From assembly GCF_042186555.1 (NCBI RefSeq), contig NC_133334.1:23843780-23907779 (forward strand): a stretch of DNA of 64,000 bases, read 5' to 3'. The translations under genes and the position numbers were made by a program. This document shows positions 1 through 11,381 of the stretch, piece after piece. The notes beneath the pieces were generated by a model. That model saw nothing but the letters and a program-made list of their open reading frames with translations. It was not told where the DNA came from and searched no databases. Position 1 is the first letter of the stretch, and every line of letters starts with the position of its first letter. The DNA comes from Aquarana catesbeiana (lineage: Eukaryota > Chordata > Amphibia > Anura > Ranidae).

Positions 1-435
1 TGATGATGTGACTTCTGTGCACATGTATGGAAGTGATGTCATCGTGTTCACTTACATACACTATGGACTACTATCTCTGGCCAGACTTCTATCTCTGGCC
101 AGTCTTGCTAACCAGAGCGCCCTACATTCCATTTACCACCATCACTTCTGTGCAAGCACACAGGAGTCACATCGTCATGGCACAGAGCATAGCCATAAAT
201 GTTTCCATCTTCTCCCAGTCTTCTTTCTAAGCTTACACTGTTAGAACATGATGACGTGAGTTTCATACATGTGCACAGGAGTCACATCATCATGGCACAG
301 AGCATAGCCATAAGTGTTTCCATCTTCTCCCGGTCTAACTTCCAGGTTCACACTGTTTAAACGCGATGACGTCACTTTCATACATGTGCACAGGAGTCAC
401 ATCATCGTGGCACAGAGCGATGCCATAAATGTACC
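1..435. repeat. ~116-bp tandem repeat, about 3.5 diverged copies
   Basis: The phrase catacatgtgcacaggag occurs at 263 and 379, 116 bp apart, each followed by tcacatcatc, ggcacagagc and a ccataaatg segment. An older copy lies near 150-255 and a partial one at the window edge. The array probably continues left of the window. No coding potential was recognised. Confidence 0.75.
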
Positions 436-688
436 CTGAGATGCACATGCACAGCTCAGAGTGCATTACCGCTGACAGGGCGGGAGAAGCATTTACGACA
501 GAAGAGACCACTAGGGTCCCTTGTCATAAAACCCTACGTGTACGTGGCTTTTCAAAACTACAAATTCCGCTTTAAAGAAATATAAGTCAGCAGATACAAA
601 TACTGTAGCTGCTCACGTTTAAAAATCAGGTCCAGGAATGCCTGGAGTCCAGTGTTGTCTTCCTGCGGCATCCAGTGCGAGTAGATCA

Positions 689-1470
689 TGCCCCATCTTT
701 GGTGTCAGTGGGAGGAATAGTGCCCCATTGTTGGTATTAGTGGGAGGAATAATGCCCCATCGTTGGTATCAGTGAAAGGAATTCTACCCCATCGTTGGTG
801 ACAGTGGGAGGAATAGTGCCCCATCGTTGGTGCCAGTGGGAGAAATAGTGCCCCATCGTTGGTGCCAGTGGGAGGAATAGTGCCCCATCGTTGGTGCCAG
901 TGGGAGGAATAGTGTCCCATCGTTGGTATCAGTGGGAGGAATAGTGTCCCATCGTTGGTATCAGTGGGAGGAATAGTGTCCCATCGTTGGTATCAGTGGG
1001 AGGAATAGTGTCCCATCGTTGGTATCAGTGGGAGGAATAGTGCTCCATCGTTGGTATCAGTGGGAGGAATAGTGCTCCATCGTTGGTATCAGTGGGAGGA
1101 ATAGTGTCCCATCGTTGGTATCAGTGGGAGGAATAGTGTCCCATCGTTGGTATCAGTGGGAGGAATAGTGCTCCATCGTTGGTGCCAGTGGGAGGAATAG
1201 TGCCCCATCGTTGGTGCCAGTGGGAGGAATAGTGTCCCATCGTTGGTATCAGTGGGAGGAATAGTGTCCCATCGTTGGTATCAGTGGGAGGAATAGTGTC
1301 CCATCGTTGGTATCAGTGGGAGGAATAGTGCTCCATCGTTGGTGCCAGTGGGAGGAATAGTGGCCTATCATTGGTGTCAGTGGAAGGAATTCTGCCCCAT
1401 CGTTGGTGTCAGTGGGAAGAATAGTGCCCCATTGTTGTCAGTGTGAGGAATAATGGCCCATCATTGGTAT
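689..1470. repeat. 32-bp minisatellite, about 24 copies
   Basis: The unit reads gtgccccatcgttggt followed by a variable RYCAGTGGGAGGAATA half. Starts at 847 and 879 fix the period at 32 bp. Variants gccccat/gtcccat/gctccat and ggtatc/ggtgcc are interspersed. A shorter array of the same unit lies inside the hAT-like element at 61072-61577, so this array is probably the expanded core of another copy whose ends are lost. Open frames across it are products of the repeat. Confidence 0.95.
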
Positions 1471-2331
1471 AGTGCTTTTTCCGTCGGTGGATCTAGATAG
1501 ATTCTTTAACACACTTTGATTATCATTTATGTTATTTTTTTTTTTTTTTAAACATGACTATAATTTCACAAGGAAGGCCCATCATGACTACAATACTGCT
1601 GTGTCACCAGAAGGCCAATCTTGGATGGCCCAGAAATATTCCTCCTGGCAGGAGTTTTTCTTTTTTATCTTCTCATCCCTTCCCCTGAGATCGGTGAGGT
1701 GGATGAAGGACGCGGTTGGATGTTTGAAATATGTGTGCGGTGTCTCTTTTATGCTTTACCTGCCTTTTAATTTTACTATTGCTGTATAATTGATATCGAT
1801 CCAGTCCATATAGCTGTTGACGGGGAGATTATTTTTCCAGAAATCGGACAAGGCGGAGGTTTTCTTTACAGTCTCCAAAGGACCTGGTGAAAATCTGTCC
1901 TTTTTATTTAAAGGTTTTTATGGGGGTGGCAATTTGGGTCTATAATTTTTTACACTTTATTGGCTCTTCTTAGTCAATCAGTACTCCTGTTATAACTGTA
2001 TCACCTATATATAGTCCTGGGATGTGATGGCCTGCATTCGTTTTTCTTTTTTGGGGATTTTTTTTTTTTTTCATTTTTCACCTGCGATCCTGCCAGTAAC
2101 ATACTTCCTGACCTAGGGTGACAATGCCCACTGTTGAGTTAAATTTACGGCTCTGCAATTGGCAAAGCACATGGAGAGCTCTAGTTTTGGCTCAGCAGGG
2201 GGAGTGTCAGACCTCTGCAGGGAGACCCCTGCTTCCATATAGGGAGCAAGGACATGCTGGCAGGGCACAGGCTTTTCCATCCAGGCTGTGGCTGTTTTCC
2301 AAAAAAAAAAAAAAAAAAAAGAGCTGGAAGA
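1471..2331. other. Intronic sequence, no gene seen
   Basis: T-rich, with homopolymer runs near 1535 and 2057 and an A20 run at 2301-2320. The stretch around 2030-2070 (gatgtgatggcctgcattcg) resembles the start of the TTAA element at 48515, so part is probably an old TTAA-family fragment. Nothing else was recognised. Confidence 0.5.
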
Positions 2332-3353
2332 CTTTGCACACCTGACTACAATGCGATGTTTCAGCAGGAATGTGGTGGTGTGCAGTTTCGGGAACTCCAG
2401 CACTGAATGTATGTACTGACAAAGGGTGCTGGGGTGTGCTAGAGCACAGGTGTCAAACACAAGGCCCGCGGGCCGAATCCGGCCCTCAAGGCCATTTCAT
2501 GTGGCCCTCGCACCTCTCGGCAGCTGCAGGAGAGCTCCAGCCCTCCTCCAGACCCTTACTTTCTGCTTTCAAGCAATGCATCCAGCTTCTTCCCAGCAGG
2601 AGCATAAGGAAAGGGGGGTGCACTGTTATGTAAGGGAGAGTGGGGGACTCAACTTCTGATGGTGGGGTGGCTCCTGACATCTAATGTAAAGTGAAGTAGA
2701 CGCGCTGGACATCTAATCTTACAGATACAACCGGCCCTTTTGAGGGCAATCATAATGCTGATGCGGCCCACAATGAAATTGAGTTTGACACCCCTATGCT
2801 AGAGGGTCTATTGATGCTAGCTGGGAAATCTACTTTTGGTGGTGGTGGGGGGGGGGAATGTACCGTTGATGAAAGAATCTATTGTTGCTGGTGGTGGTAG
2901 TGGGGGGGGGGGTCTATTTTTGGTGGTAGGTCTATTGTTGGTGGTGGTGGGAGGTCTATTGTTGCTGGTGGAGGGTCTATTGTTGCCTGAAGGAGGTCTA
3001 TTGTTGCTGGTGGGGGTTTATTCTTGCCAGAGGAAAGTCTATTGTTGCCTGTGGGGTCTGTTGTTGCCTGGGGGGGGGGGGAGTGTCTATTGTTGCTGAA
3101 GGTATCTATTATTGTTGGGGGGGCGGGGTAATATTGTTGCTGGCTGCTGTGGATCTATTTTACTGACTTTCTTGTTATTAACGAATTACTTAGCGACACA
3201 AAAAAATAATTGGTTCTATATTTACTAAAAATGGGTGGCGCTCGAAGGTGGAGGCAAGAGACAGTGCTCGGAGGTGGGTAGGGGGTGGTAACAAGGGGTG
3301 AATCGGGGGGGGGGGGGGGGTTCCTGCACCCATTCCCTGAGAAAAATGCCCTG
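2332..3353 (-). mobile_element. hAT-like non-autonomous element, cagcaacaatagac family, minus strand
   Basis: Read on the minus strand, the element starts near 3353 (cagggcatttttctcaggga, then gggtgcaggaac), passes poly-C and the 'acccacctccgagcac' block, then a run of diverged units complementary to ggtctattgttgctggt, and ends with the 'cattcagtgctgga...cgaaactgc' tail and gcaaag near 2332. The same order is seen at 4953-5568 and 42511-43197. A separate hAT (2445-2796) is nested inside. No convincing TSD was found for this copy, so its ends are approximate. Confidence 0.7.
2445..2796. mobile_element. hAT non-autonomous element with 8-bp TSD, nested
   Basis: The termini are cacaggtgtcaaac and, inverted, taggggtgtcaaac, flanked on both sides by the perfect 8-bp duplication tgctagag (2437-2444 and 2797-2804). 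Just inside the left end is the palindrome ggcccgcgggcc. The element is 352 bp with no transposase frame. It lies within the minus-strand element 2332-3353, so it inserted later. A left-end relative is at 14588. Confidence 0.9.
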
Positions 3354-4952
3354 CCTGCACATAATTGATGAAAAAGTTGAGTTGGACTTTACTCTAGCCC
3401 CCCCCCCAGGTGCACATATCTACCTTTTCCCATAACTCAAGCACCAAGAGCAAAGAAAAGTCCTATGCAAAGTTCCAGTCACCAGAGCAATGGACTCCCC
3501 ATGTGACAGTGTTGATTGTCGCAGTGTGTTCACATGGAGTAAGTCCCTTGCTCCTCCATACCTTGAAGTATTGGGTATTTTTAGTTTTGGCGCTCAAAGA
3601 TGTGGTGGGAAAATGAAGGAGAGGTAAGTCTCTGCTGGTGGGTGGTGGTGGGGGGGGGGGGATAAAGCAAACCAGTTCTTTTGCCCTATGATGAGGTCAT
3701 CCTTCTTGCAGTCCTGTCAGTCTCATTCATCGAGAATTGCTGAGCCAGCACAGAGCCTATTGAGCAATCTACCTGCTGTCAATCCATGACATGCCATACG
3801 TGAACTCTGGAGAACCTCTGAGCTCCAATGTGTTGGATCAGCACATTTCAAATGGGCCCATGTATTGACCCGGACTAATAGTTGTACGCAGCAGTTTACA
3901 GACAGCTCGGGCTGACTGCAGAGTTGATGATTGTTGTATGATTTTTCTCTAAATTGCTAAACAAGCAGCAAGTGAATGCAGGCGCCAGCACACATGTACC
4001 TACCTAGCTGTCAGCCTTCCTGGGAAGCTGGAAACCAAAGGTGTTCCATTATGCAAGTACCTGAAGCTGGCATGGTGGAAGACTCGAGCCTGCACCTTCC
4101 TGTCCATCCCTATTGGTCGTAGTGTAGTGTCCAACTCTGGACCATAGTAGATTTTACATAATAGAGTGTGGTTTTGCAGCTCCTAGGTGCTCTACAAAGT
4201 GCACACAAGTAGCTGTTAGTTCTACTGTACTTGCATGCACCTTGTAGGCCAGGAAAGTAGCTTGGAGGAAGCATGTCCTCTGTCTCCGCACTTCCGGTTG
4301 TAAGAGGGGCTTGTGACTGGCTAGATGTTGGTGCCAAGAGTACAAGTCCCTGCCCCGCTCCTCTCTTTGCTAAAACAGTGATCTTCCTGCAGAGGGTGTA
4401 CCTTCTGCCATCTTGTGCCTCCCTACATGCTTCCGCCGTGCGTCTCCTCTCCTCCTCCTAGGCGTCCAATAGGATCGCCTGTCCTTTCAGCCGAATGGGT
4501 GACGGGTATTAGACCCGCTTCCCGATTGGCCTGGAGGAGGATCAGTGTTGCAACAGCGAATATTCATTCGCTGTTGCAACACACCTGGGTGGGCTCCGGT
4601 CGCGTCCCAAGCCCACCGTATTTTGAAGCCTCTGGCTCTAATCAGGTGCTTGAAAATAACTCTGGCCGCTGTAATTCATGGGCTCGGTGCCCTGAAAGGG
4701 GCTGGACACATGAAAAGGGGGTGGCCGCAGCAGCCAAGGATAGATTCATGAATCTATTCATTGAATATAGGGGGCGGCACCTGGGCACCCCTGATGGATG
4801 GGCCCCGCCCCTGCCTAAAAGACCTTTCTCAACCCACCCTAGCCCCCACCTTTATAAAGGTCAGGAAGTCTACAGCTGACTCTTCTGAGTGCAGGTCTAT
4901 TTCTCTGGCCTCCACACCTGTCCAGGGCCTTCATTTGCTGGCCACAGCTACA
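3354..4952. other. Intronic sequence with old repeat fragments
   Basis: No coding exon was recognised. A G-run lies at 3649-3661. The stretch 4090-4165 (ccttcctgtccatccctatt, then tagtgtagtg and acataat) resembles 7195-7290, so both are fragments of one dispersed repeat. A perfect 40-bp hairpin lies at 4545-4584. Confidence 0.5.
4545..4584. repeat. Perfect 40-bp inverted repeat
   Basis: gtgttgcaacagcgaa is followed by its reverse complement around an AT-rich centre (tattcatt region). It is probably the core of a palindromic MITE; no flanking TSD was identified. Confidence 0.8.
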
Positions 4953-5568
4953 CAAGGCTTTTTTTTCTCAGAGAATAGGTGCAGGAACTCCCCCCCTTCT
5001 AAGTCACCCCTTGTCTCCGCCCACTACCCACCTCCGAGCACCGTCCCTTGGTTCCACCCACTATCCACCTCCCAGTACCACCCCTTTTTGAGAATACAAG
5101 TATCATCATACAGTATCTGTGGCGCTAAGTAATTTGTATAGCATTTGTTAGCAGCAAAATAGATCCCCTGCAGCCAGCAACAATAGATCCCCCAGCAACA
5201 ATAGTTCCCTCACACAACAATGCCCCCTCGCAACAAAAATCCCCCCCCAGCAGCAACAGCAGATTTCCTAGCAGCCACCATCAGTAGACCCTCCAGCAGC
5301 CAGCAACAATAGACATCTCTCTCAACAGTAGATTCCTCTCAGCAACAATGGACCCCCTCCCAGCAACCATAGATCCTCCACCAGCAACAATAGACCCCTG
5401 TGCAAAAAAAGAACCCCACCAGTGTAGTCACTATAGACTACAGATCCCCCAGTGGCAATCATCAATAGACCCTCCAGCACATCCCCAGCACCCCTTTCCA
5501 TTACATAAACTTAGTGCTGGAGGTGCCGGAACTGTGTTCCCCTATGTTCTCCCTGAAAATAAGCCCTG
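4953..5568 (+). mobile_element. hAT-like non-autonomous element, cagcaacaatagac family
   Basis: The left terminus caaggcttttttttctcaga and right terminus ...ctgaaaataagccctg form an imperfect TIR (caRggcttttttt). Flanks are cagctaca (4945-4952) and catctaca (5569-5576), matching 7 of 8 as expected for a hAT TSD. Internal blocks are gaataggtgcaggaac, a CCCACC-rich segment, diverged ~20-bp cagcaacaatagatcccc repeats, then cttagtgctggaggtgccgg. No transposase is present. Confidence 0.85.
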
Positions 5569-6774
5569 CATCTACATATATGTAGGGTGTTTTGGCTCCC
5601 ATGCTCCAACTGCACTAGGGCTCCTACCAACCTGGCTTATATGTGGGCACTGGCTCACCCATTACATCACTATAGGGGGGGCTCTAACTAAAAGGGGCCT
5701 AGCACCTGATGACACAACCTTCTATAACCAGACACTATTCTGTAACAGAGCCACCTACTGGCCGACTAGCTGCACCTTCCTACACAGTGATCGGACTGCA
5801 ACATTTGTTTACGTCGTAGCGAGTCTCAAGGTTCGAGGCTCGAGAAGGAGCTATCGGACATTTGTAAACACAGCCCAAAACTGCACAGGCACCAATCATT
5901 GTCTTATCTTGGAGTCAATATCTCCATCCAGAGGAGGTCAGAGCTTCCTGATGGGCTTGAAGATTATAAGCCACAACATTTTTTTTATCTTTTGGATATT
6001 CACTTTAAGCTTGTGTTTATGTGTCTCCAGGTTTTTTTACAATCTCGTTAAAAAACAAAATAAAAAATATCCAAAAGACAGAGAGGAGGCTGGCGGCTCC
6101 CCTGGAGTGCCTCTCATGCCAGCTGCCACTCGGCGACACTCTAAGAGACTCAACCCTGCCTGGAGAGCTCTCATCTCACCCTCCAAGGAAAGGAAATCAA
6201 CTTCAGAAATCTGCTCCAGAGACCGTCCTTCACCCCCGCTAGATAAACCGCTTCATTCCCGCCGCCGAATAGTGGCAAAGTCATTAGAAGCCGCACTTGT
6301 CTTGCCAAGCGCTTCTTCCTGAGCGCAAATTGTCACATTTGTCTTCTGTAGATTTGAGGCTGGAATAGTAATTAAATAATATGAATGCAATTTGGGTTTT
6401 ATATAGAGAAGGAGAAGATTGATTTATAGAGAACATCCAATCCCCCCCCGTCCTGTATGATTTATAGTAAAAAGAAATGTATGGAAAGCGTGGGTCTGAC
6501 TGCACTGAGCAATGCAGAAGAGATTGATTGGCTTACGGTCCACACCCGCCCACTCTCAGCCGCAGCGCAGGGGATTGTGGGAAGTGTTGTGTGTGTGAAG
6601 AAATGTGTGTAGATTGATTTTTCAGACAATAAGGCTACATTCACATGGCTGGCCAGAGGCGCATAGGTTTGCTGCGTTCAGAGACGGCGCCTCCGAATCT
6701 GCGCTACAGTCGCATGCAAACTGGCTAGTTAGCTGCAGCCGGAACTCTACAGAAATGATGACCCTGTATGGCAC
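5569..6774. other. Intronic sequence, no gene seen
   Basis: Two segments near 5780-5800 (gtgatcggactgcaacattt) and 5888-5935 (aggcaccaatcattgtctta, ttggagtcaatatctccatc) match the unit and flank of the 53-bp array at 8181-8560, so this is a related repeat. An open frame crosses the 4953-5568 element into this stretch but has no protein-like features. From 6250 to 6770 the sequence looks repeat-poor. Confidence 0.45.
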
Positions 6775-7166
6775 GCCGGTGTCTTGCCGAGAAAGTTCCC
6801 TCGACGGATAAGTTCCCCCCTGTACTGCGCAGGCGCAGCGCCTGCGCAGTACAAACTACCTAGTAGCCGCCGGAGATAGCCGAACGACAAAATCCACAAT
6901 CAGCTGTACACGGCGCCTGCGCTCTGGGTCCAGGTTCCTTCCCCACCATCCAAGTGGACCTAGAGGGGGAATCTAAAAGAGCCGAGCGAAGCGAGGCTGT
7001 GCCCGAAGCGTGGCGAGCGAAGCAAGCCCGCAAGGGGCCCTCTTATAGGCGCTGTGTACACCTGATTTTCCCCTATTTATCTTCGGCTATTTCCGCCGGA
7101 TCCTACTGCGCAGGCAGTAGGGGGGTCCTTATCTGCCGAGCGGAACTTTCTCGGCAGAACACTGGC
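6775..7166. mobile_element. Non-autonomous DNA transposon with ~60-bp TIRs
   Basis: The left end gccggtgtcttgccgagaaa and the inverted right end gccagtgttctgccgagaaa continue into matching agttcc, gataag, cccccct and actgcgca blocks, giving imperfect TIRs of about 60 bp. The interior carries the hairpin tgcgcaggcgcagcgcctgc and a GC-rich gagcgaagc repeat. No clear TSD was found, so the superfamily is not assigned. Confidence 0.75.
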
Positions 7167-7313
7167 AGTACCCAGGCTGATATGATGGAAAGCTCAAGTT
7201 TCCCCCTTCCTGTGCATTCTTATTGGCTCTAGTATAGTGCTGTAGTTGACAGGCCCAAGCTCTTGACCACCTTGCTTACATAATTTGTAATAAAAACATC
7301 TTTGCCATTGTAA

Positions 7314-7819
7314 AGGGGTTGTAAAGGATTTTTTATTTTTTTATTTTAAATAACAAACATGTTATACTTGCCTCCACTGTGCAGCTCGTTTTGCACAGAG
7401 TGGCCCCCGAACCTGGTCTTCTGGGGTCCCTCGGCGGCTGTCTCAGCCCCTCCTCGCAAGAACTAACCACCTTCATGCGAGCTCTCTTGCATGGTGTTTA
7501 GTTCTTGCGGGCACGCTCCCGTGATACAGCCGGCGGCTATAGCCGCTCACTGTATCACTCGGCCCCGCCCCCCAGCGCGCCGTGTCATTGGATGAGATTG
7601 ACAGCAGCGCGAGCCAATGGCTGCGCTGCTTTCAATCCATCCACTCTAGCCAATCAATGGCCAGGCTGAGCAGTGAAGAGGACATCAGGGGGCGAGCGCA
7701 GCAGGTTTAGGGGCTCGGGTAAGTAAAACGCAAGAAGGGGGGGCAGTATTGTCGGATGTTTTTTCATCTTAATGCATAGGATGCATTAAGGTGGAAAAAC
7801 GCGAACCTTTACAACCCCT
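7314..7819. mobile_element. TTAA-type non-autonomous element
   Basis: Termini aggggttgtaaagga and, inverted, aggggttgtaaaggtt are near identical. The right flank is TTAA (7820-7823); the left is degraded to TGTAA. TTAA targets fit piggyBac or Kolobok superfamilies. The interior has mutually inverted segments (caagaactaaccacc / ggtgtttagttcttg). A shorter relative is at 35418-35854. Confidence 0.8.
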
Positions 7820-8180
7820 TTAAGATTCCCTCCAGCCACTTTGCATATTATTTTATATATACTGCGATTCTGTACTTGCCAGATATGCTGCAGAAATCTC
7901 CCTCCACTGAGTCTGGCTGCAGCCATTTTAACTGTGGGCAGCTGAAGCTGCTGCCTGTTCACTTCCTGGATTTACACAGAGGCACGCCTCCAGCAGCTTT
8001 CATTGGCCCTCTTATGACTCGCCCCCTTCCCTTCCTGGCAAACTCTCACAAGGGTGAGAGAGAGAGCTGTGCATGATGTCATAAGCCTAGGCTAATGACC
8101 AGACAAGAAACAGGAAGTGGGCTGTATAAGGGATTTACTGGCAGGAAAAAAATGTTTTACTATCCAGAGAAAGTGAGAAA
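7820..8180. other. Dispersed repeat segment, unclassified
   Basis: Contains cagctgaagctgctgcctgt and a (GA)n-like stretch at 8055-8068. It leads directly into the 53-bp array and appears to belong to the same repeat as that array. No coding frame was recognised. Confidence 0.4.
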
Positions 8181-8447
8181 AGCAGTTTCCTCAGTCTCCT
8201 CTCCCTCAGTGATCAGACTGCAACATTGTAAGGAAGCATTTCCTCAGTCTCCTCTCCCTCAGTGATCAGACTGCAACATTGTAAGGAAGCATTTCCTCAG
8301 TCTCCTTTCCCTCAGTGATCAGACTGCAACATTGTAAGGAAGCATTTCCTCAGTCTCCTCTCCCTCAGTGGTCAGACTGCAACATTGTAAGGAAGCATTT
8401 CCTCAGTCTCCTTTCCCTCAGTGATCAGACTGCAACATTGTAGCAAG
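8181..8447. repeat. 53-bp tandem repeat, 5 copies
   Basis: Units begin caacattgtaaggaagcatt and continue with tcctcagtctcctctccctc and agtgatcagactg. Starts at 8221 and 8274 give 53 bp. Copies differ by single bases (cctctccc/cctttccc, gatcag/ggtcag). Single units occur, inverted, near 54838-54890. Confidence 0.95.
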
Positions 8448-9128
8448 TGATAAGGTGAGATGTTGCAGCAGGGGCTGATCTGTGTGTTGTGAACAGCACA
8501 GGCACCAGGGTTTTATGCGATCGTCTCATCTTGGAGTCGGCATCTGCATCCATGGAGGGAACAAAAATTTCCAACACTAAGGGGTTGATTTACTAAAGGC
8601 AAAAAGACTGTACACTTTACAAGTGCAGTTGTTCCAGAGCTTGATAAATGAGATGAAGCTTCACTTGCAATGTCAGCAGAGCTCCTCCTCATTTACTAAG
8701 CTCTGGAGCAGGGGGTAGGCAACCTTAAAGAGGTGGAGATCTACCTGAACAACACGGGAGAAGTCAAAGATCCCCGGGCACAGTGTCGCCTCCTCACACC
8801 TGATTTAAACCTCTAATTGCCGTACTACCGCGTCACAATCGTGTGCATTGCACGGCAATCATGGGTTTAAATCAGCTTCATACTGACCTGAAGATCTCGT
8901 CTTTCCTGCTGCTGGCACCACTCTAGAGACCGCTAGCCAGGATAAGAGGTGGAGTGCAGTTGGTATCACTTGGCATGGGACAGGAGCCGGCACTACATAG
9001 GAGGCATCGGCTTATGCGGCTCTTGCTCCCTACTACAGCTCCAACTTTACAAGTAATCCCTCTGCATTGCACTCTGTTTTATGATCTGGGATGGCGGGTC
9101 AGCAAGCCCAGACTGCGATCTACCGAAT
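8448..9128. other. MITE and hAT fragments, no gene
   Basis: At 8581 the terminus ggggttgatttactaaaggc begins a partial copy of the MITE seen in the arms of the 9129-9688 palindrome, followed by catttactaagctctgg near 8690. At 8710 gcagggggtaggcaacct matches the left end of the hAT family represented at 54980. The rest is unclassified. Confidence 0.5.
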
Positions 9129-9688
9129 GGTATACAACCGCTTTAAGCCCATGTGAATGTAGCCTTAGCCCCGGTTCACACAGGGGCGGCACGACTTGCA
9201 GGTCGCCTCAGCGAGGCGACCTGCAAACGACTTCCGCGGCGACTTGCAAAACGACTTCTGTATAGAAGTCTATGCAAGTCGCCCCAAAGTAGTACAGGAA
9301 CCTTTTTCTAAGTCAGAGTGACTTGCGTCGCTCCTATTAGAACGGTTCCATTGTACAGAACGGGAGGCGACTTGTCAGGCGGCTAGGTCGCCTGACAAGT
9401 CGCCCCTGTGTGAACCGGCTCTTAGGGGTTGATTTACTAAAGGTAAATGGACTCTGCACTATGCAAGTGCAGTTGCTCCAGAGCAGGGGTCAGCAACCAG
9501 TCGATCACGATCTACCAGAAGATCGTGGCCAGGTGAATACCTGGCCACGATCTTCTGGTAGATCATGATCGACTGGTTGCTGACCCCTGCTCTGGAGCAA
9601 CTGCACTTGCAAAGTGCAGAGTCTATTTACCTTTAGTAAATCAACCCCTAAGGCTACATTCACATGGTCTTAAAGCGGTTGTATACCC
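9129..9688. repeat. Long near-perfect palindrome, split by a MITE
   Basis: With the MITE at 9168-9421 ignored, the sequence from ggtatacaaccgctttaag (9129) to the centre near 9536 is the inverse of 9537-9688 with only a handful of mismatches over about 150 bp per arm. The arms include the end of a TTAA element (ttaaagcggttgtatacc), ggctacattcacatgg, the ggggttgatttactaaag MITE end and a hAT end (caggggtcagcaaccagtcg). Because host and element sequence are mirrored together, this is an inverted duplication rather than one palindromic transposon. Confidence 0.9.
9168..9421. mobile_element. Harbinger-type MITE, TTA TSD
   Basis: Ends gccccggttcacacagggg and, inverted, gagccggttcacacagggg. The flanks are TTA at 9165-9167 and 9422-9424. 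The mirrored arm of the host palindrome has the uninterrupted site cccctaaggc at 9644-9653, confirming both insertion and TSD. The interior is rich in gcgacttg/caagtcgc inverted repeats. An inverted relative is at 27441-27691. The TWA target fits PIF/Harbinger. Confidence 0.9.
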
Positions 9689-10031
9689 ACACAGAATTTT
9701 TTATTATTTTTTTTTAAAACAAAAAAACCTGCAGGGCAAAGGCATAATGAGCTAGTATACAGATTATACTAGCTCATTATCCAGCCAGCAAAGGCCCTAG
9801 GCCTGGGCCAGGATACACAGCGTTGCTTTCCGGCAGAGCCCGATGGATCGATACGTGTGTAGGCTCATCCACATCTGATGGAATGGGTTCCTCTATACAC
9901 CCAACTGAGGTGGCTTGAGTGGATCACCAGCTCTCAGCTCGTAGTGGAATGAAACGATCGAAGGAAGACTGATTACCGTTGAAAAAAAAAAATCCAGGTT
10001 TTATTTTAAAATGCACTTGCAAACGCTAAAA
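9689..10031. other. TTAA-element interior fragment
   Basis: Continues from ttaaagcggttgtatacc at 9670. Blocks such as aaggcataatgagctagtat (9739) also occur at 25880 inside the composite at 25333-26213, so this is the same TTAA family. No coding potential was seen. Confidence 0.5.
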
Positions 10032-10039
10032 TAGCACAG

Positions 10040-10315
10040 CAGAGGCGGTTCTAGGCTTTGTGAGGCCTTAGGCAAAACTTACACATGAGGCCCCACAGAC
10101 TGGGACGCTCCGTGATGAGGCCGCTATTCCTCAGGCTGCGGGCAGTATCTGATTTGTCCGTCAGCTCCTAAGCCACAGAGTCCCAGTGGGGGTAGGCGGA
10201 GCCGCTGGTGTCAACTTCAGTGATTGAGAACAGGCAAACTAGGTGGCCGCGAGGCCCCTGTAAGTGCGAGGCCTTAGGCGACCGCCTAATTTGCCTAATT
10301 AGAGAGCCGCCTCTG
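10040..10315. mobile_element. hAT MITE with perfect 8-bp TSD
   Basis: Left end cagaggcggttctaggcttt; right end ...attagagagccgcctctg (inverted: cagaggcggctctctaat). The perfect duplication tagcacag flanks it at 10032-10039 and 10316-10323. Length is 276 bp; no transposase frame. Confidence 0.95.
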
Positions 10316-10323
10316 TAGCACAG

Positions 10324-11380
10324 GTATAGCGTTGGCGCGGCCGCCTGCAGTGCGGTCCGTGCGCGCCGACGTCATGGCCGACTCCGTCCATTCACATGGG
10401 CACCCAAGGGGTCCATCGTTTTTTGTTGCATTCAGAGGGTGGCTGAGCGATTGGCTGCGAGCAGTTTGTATGCGGCCCGAACCGCGCGGAAACGCCGGCC
10501 CTGACGCACACGCTGGCTGCATTTCTACATTCTATGGATTGTTCCATTTTCCAAGTTTACTTTCTAAAGGATTCATTTATTTCACATTATAGAAGCCCAT
10601 AAATCTGCAGAGCAATAGATGGGCGGTGACGCAGAACATTGCGCTAATATTTTTTTTCATTCCAGGCAGTTTCCCGGCCGTGTAATGGAGCCGGCACGAT
10701 GGCATTTCACATTTCTCATTTCCCCGTCACTTCTGAGAAGGATGTTTAATTGTCATTCTTGTCGTTCCTGGCGTGAAATTGCGCGCTTATTGACTGCTAA
10801 ATGTCACTGGCGCTGTAATAACGGCGCTCTGCAAATACTCTTAAGCGGGCAATAAGCAAATCTTGAGTTTAATATTCATCCTTAATGTATAGAGCATTAC
10901 ATAGAGAAAAATCAGCCGTTTTCATCCTTCTGTGGGGGAAAATTCGCTTGTAACAGGGAATTGTACTGCCTTCTTTGTTATGCATTTTTATATTTTTAAT
11001 ATGTTATTGGCTTACTTTTTTTTTTTTTCTTTTTATGCATGTTTAATCGTCTATATATGCATGACTGTTTTCTTATACACAGTTCTAATTCTTGCTGATT
11101 GCTTGTTGGATAAACCTCCCAAAGACTGTATTGTCTTCATTAGTATGAGCATGCTGATGAATAAATCATTTTTTATTATTAATGATTCATAAAGCGGAGA
11201 CGCATACCAATAGTTGAGTACGTTAAGTGCGTTTTTATTTCATTATAAAAAAGAAAAATCAAAAAAGATGATCCAACCTGTTTCTTGGATTCTAAATAGG
11301 GACTTGCTCAGTGTTCGGTCTGACACTGACTGTTCAGACTGAATGTTTAGGGCATCTGGCGTGGACAAATGTGACCCCTT
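10324..11380. other. Repeat-poor intronic segment
   Basis: From about 10520 to 11200 no tandem or dispersed repeat was recognised apart from a T-run near 11018. The segment 10690-10905 is mixed in composition with AT-rich words such as gtttaattgtcattcttg and gtttaatattcatcc. It is a candidate for conserved non-coding DNA on appearance only. Confidence 0.4.
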
Positions 11381-11381
11381 A

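Noticed and set aside
689..1470. CRISPR-like regular repeats
   Set aside because: Repeats are contiguous 32-bp units with no unique spacers, in eukaryotic DNA.
5826..5850. aaggttcgaggctcgag, resembling a tRNA B-box
   Set aside because: No matching A-box or cloverleaf upstream, and no SINE-like tail.
5348..6322. 324-codon plus-strand open frame
   Set aside because: Starts in the cagcaacaatagac element and crosses the TSD into unrelated sequence; no domain, no splice context.
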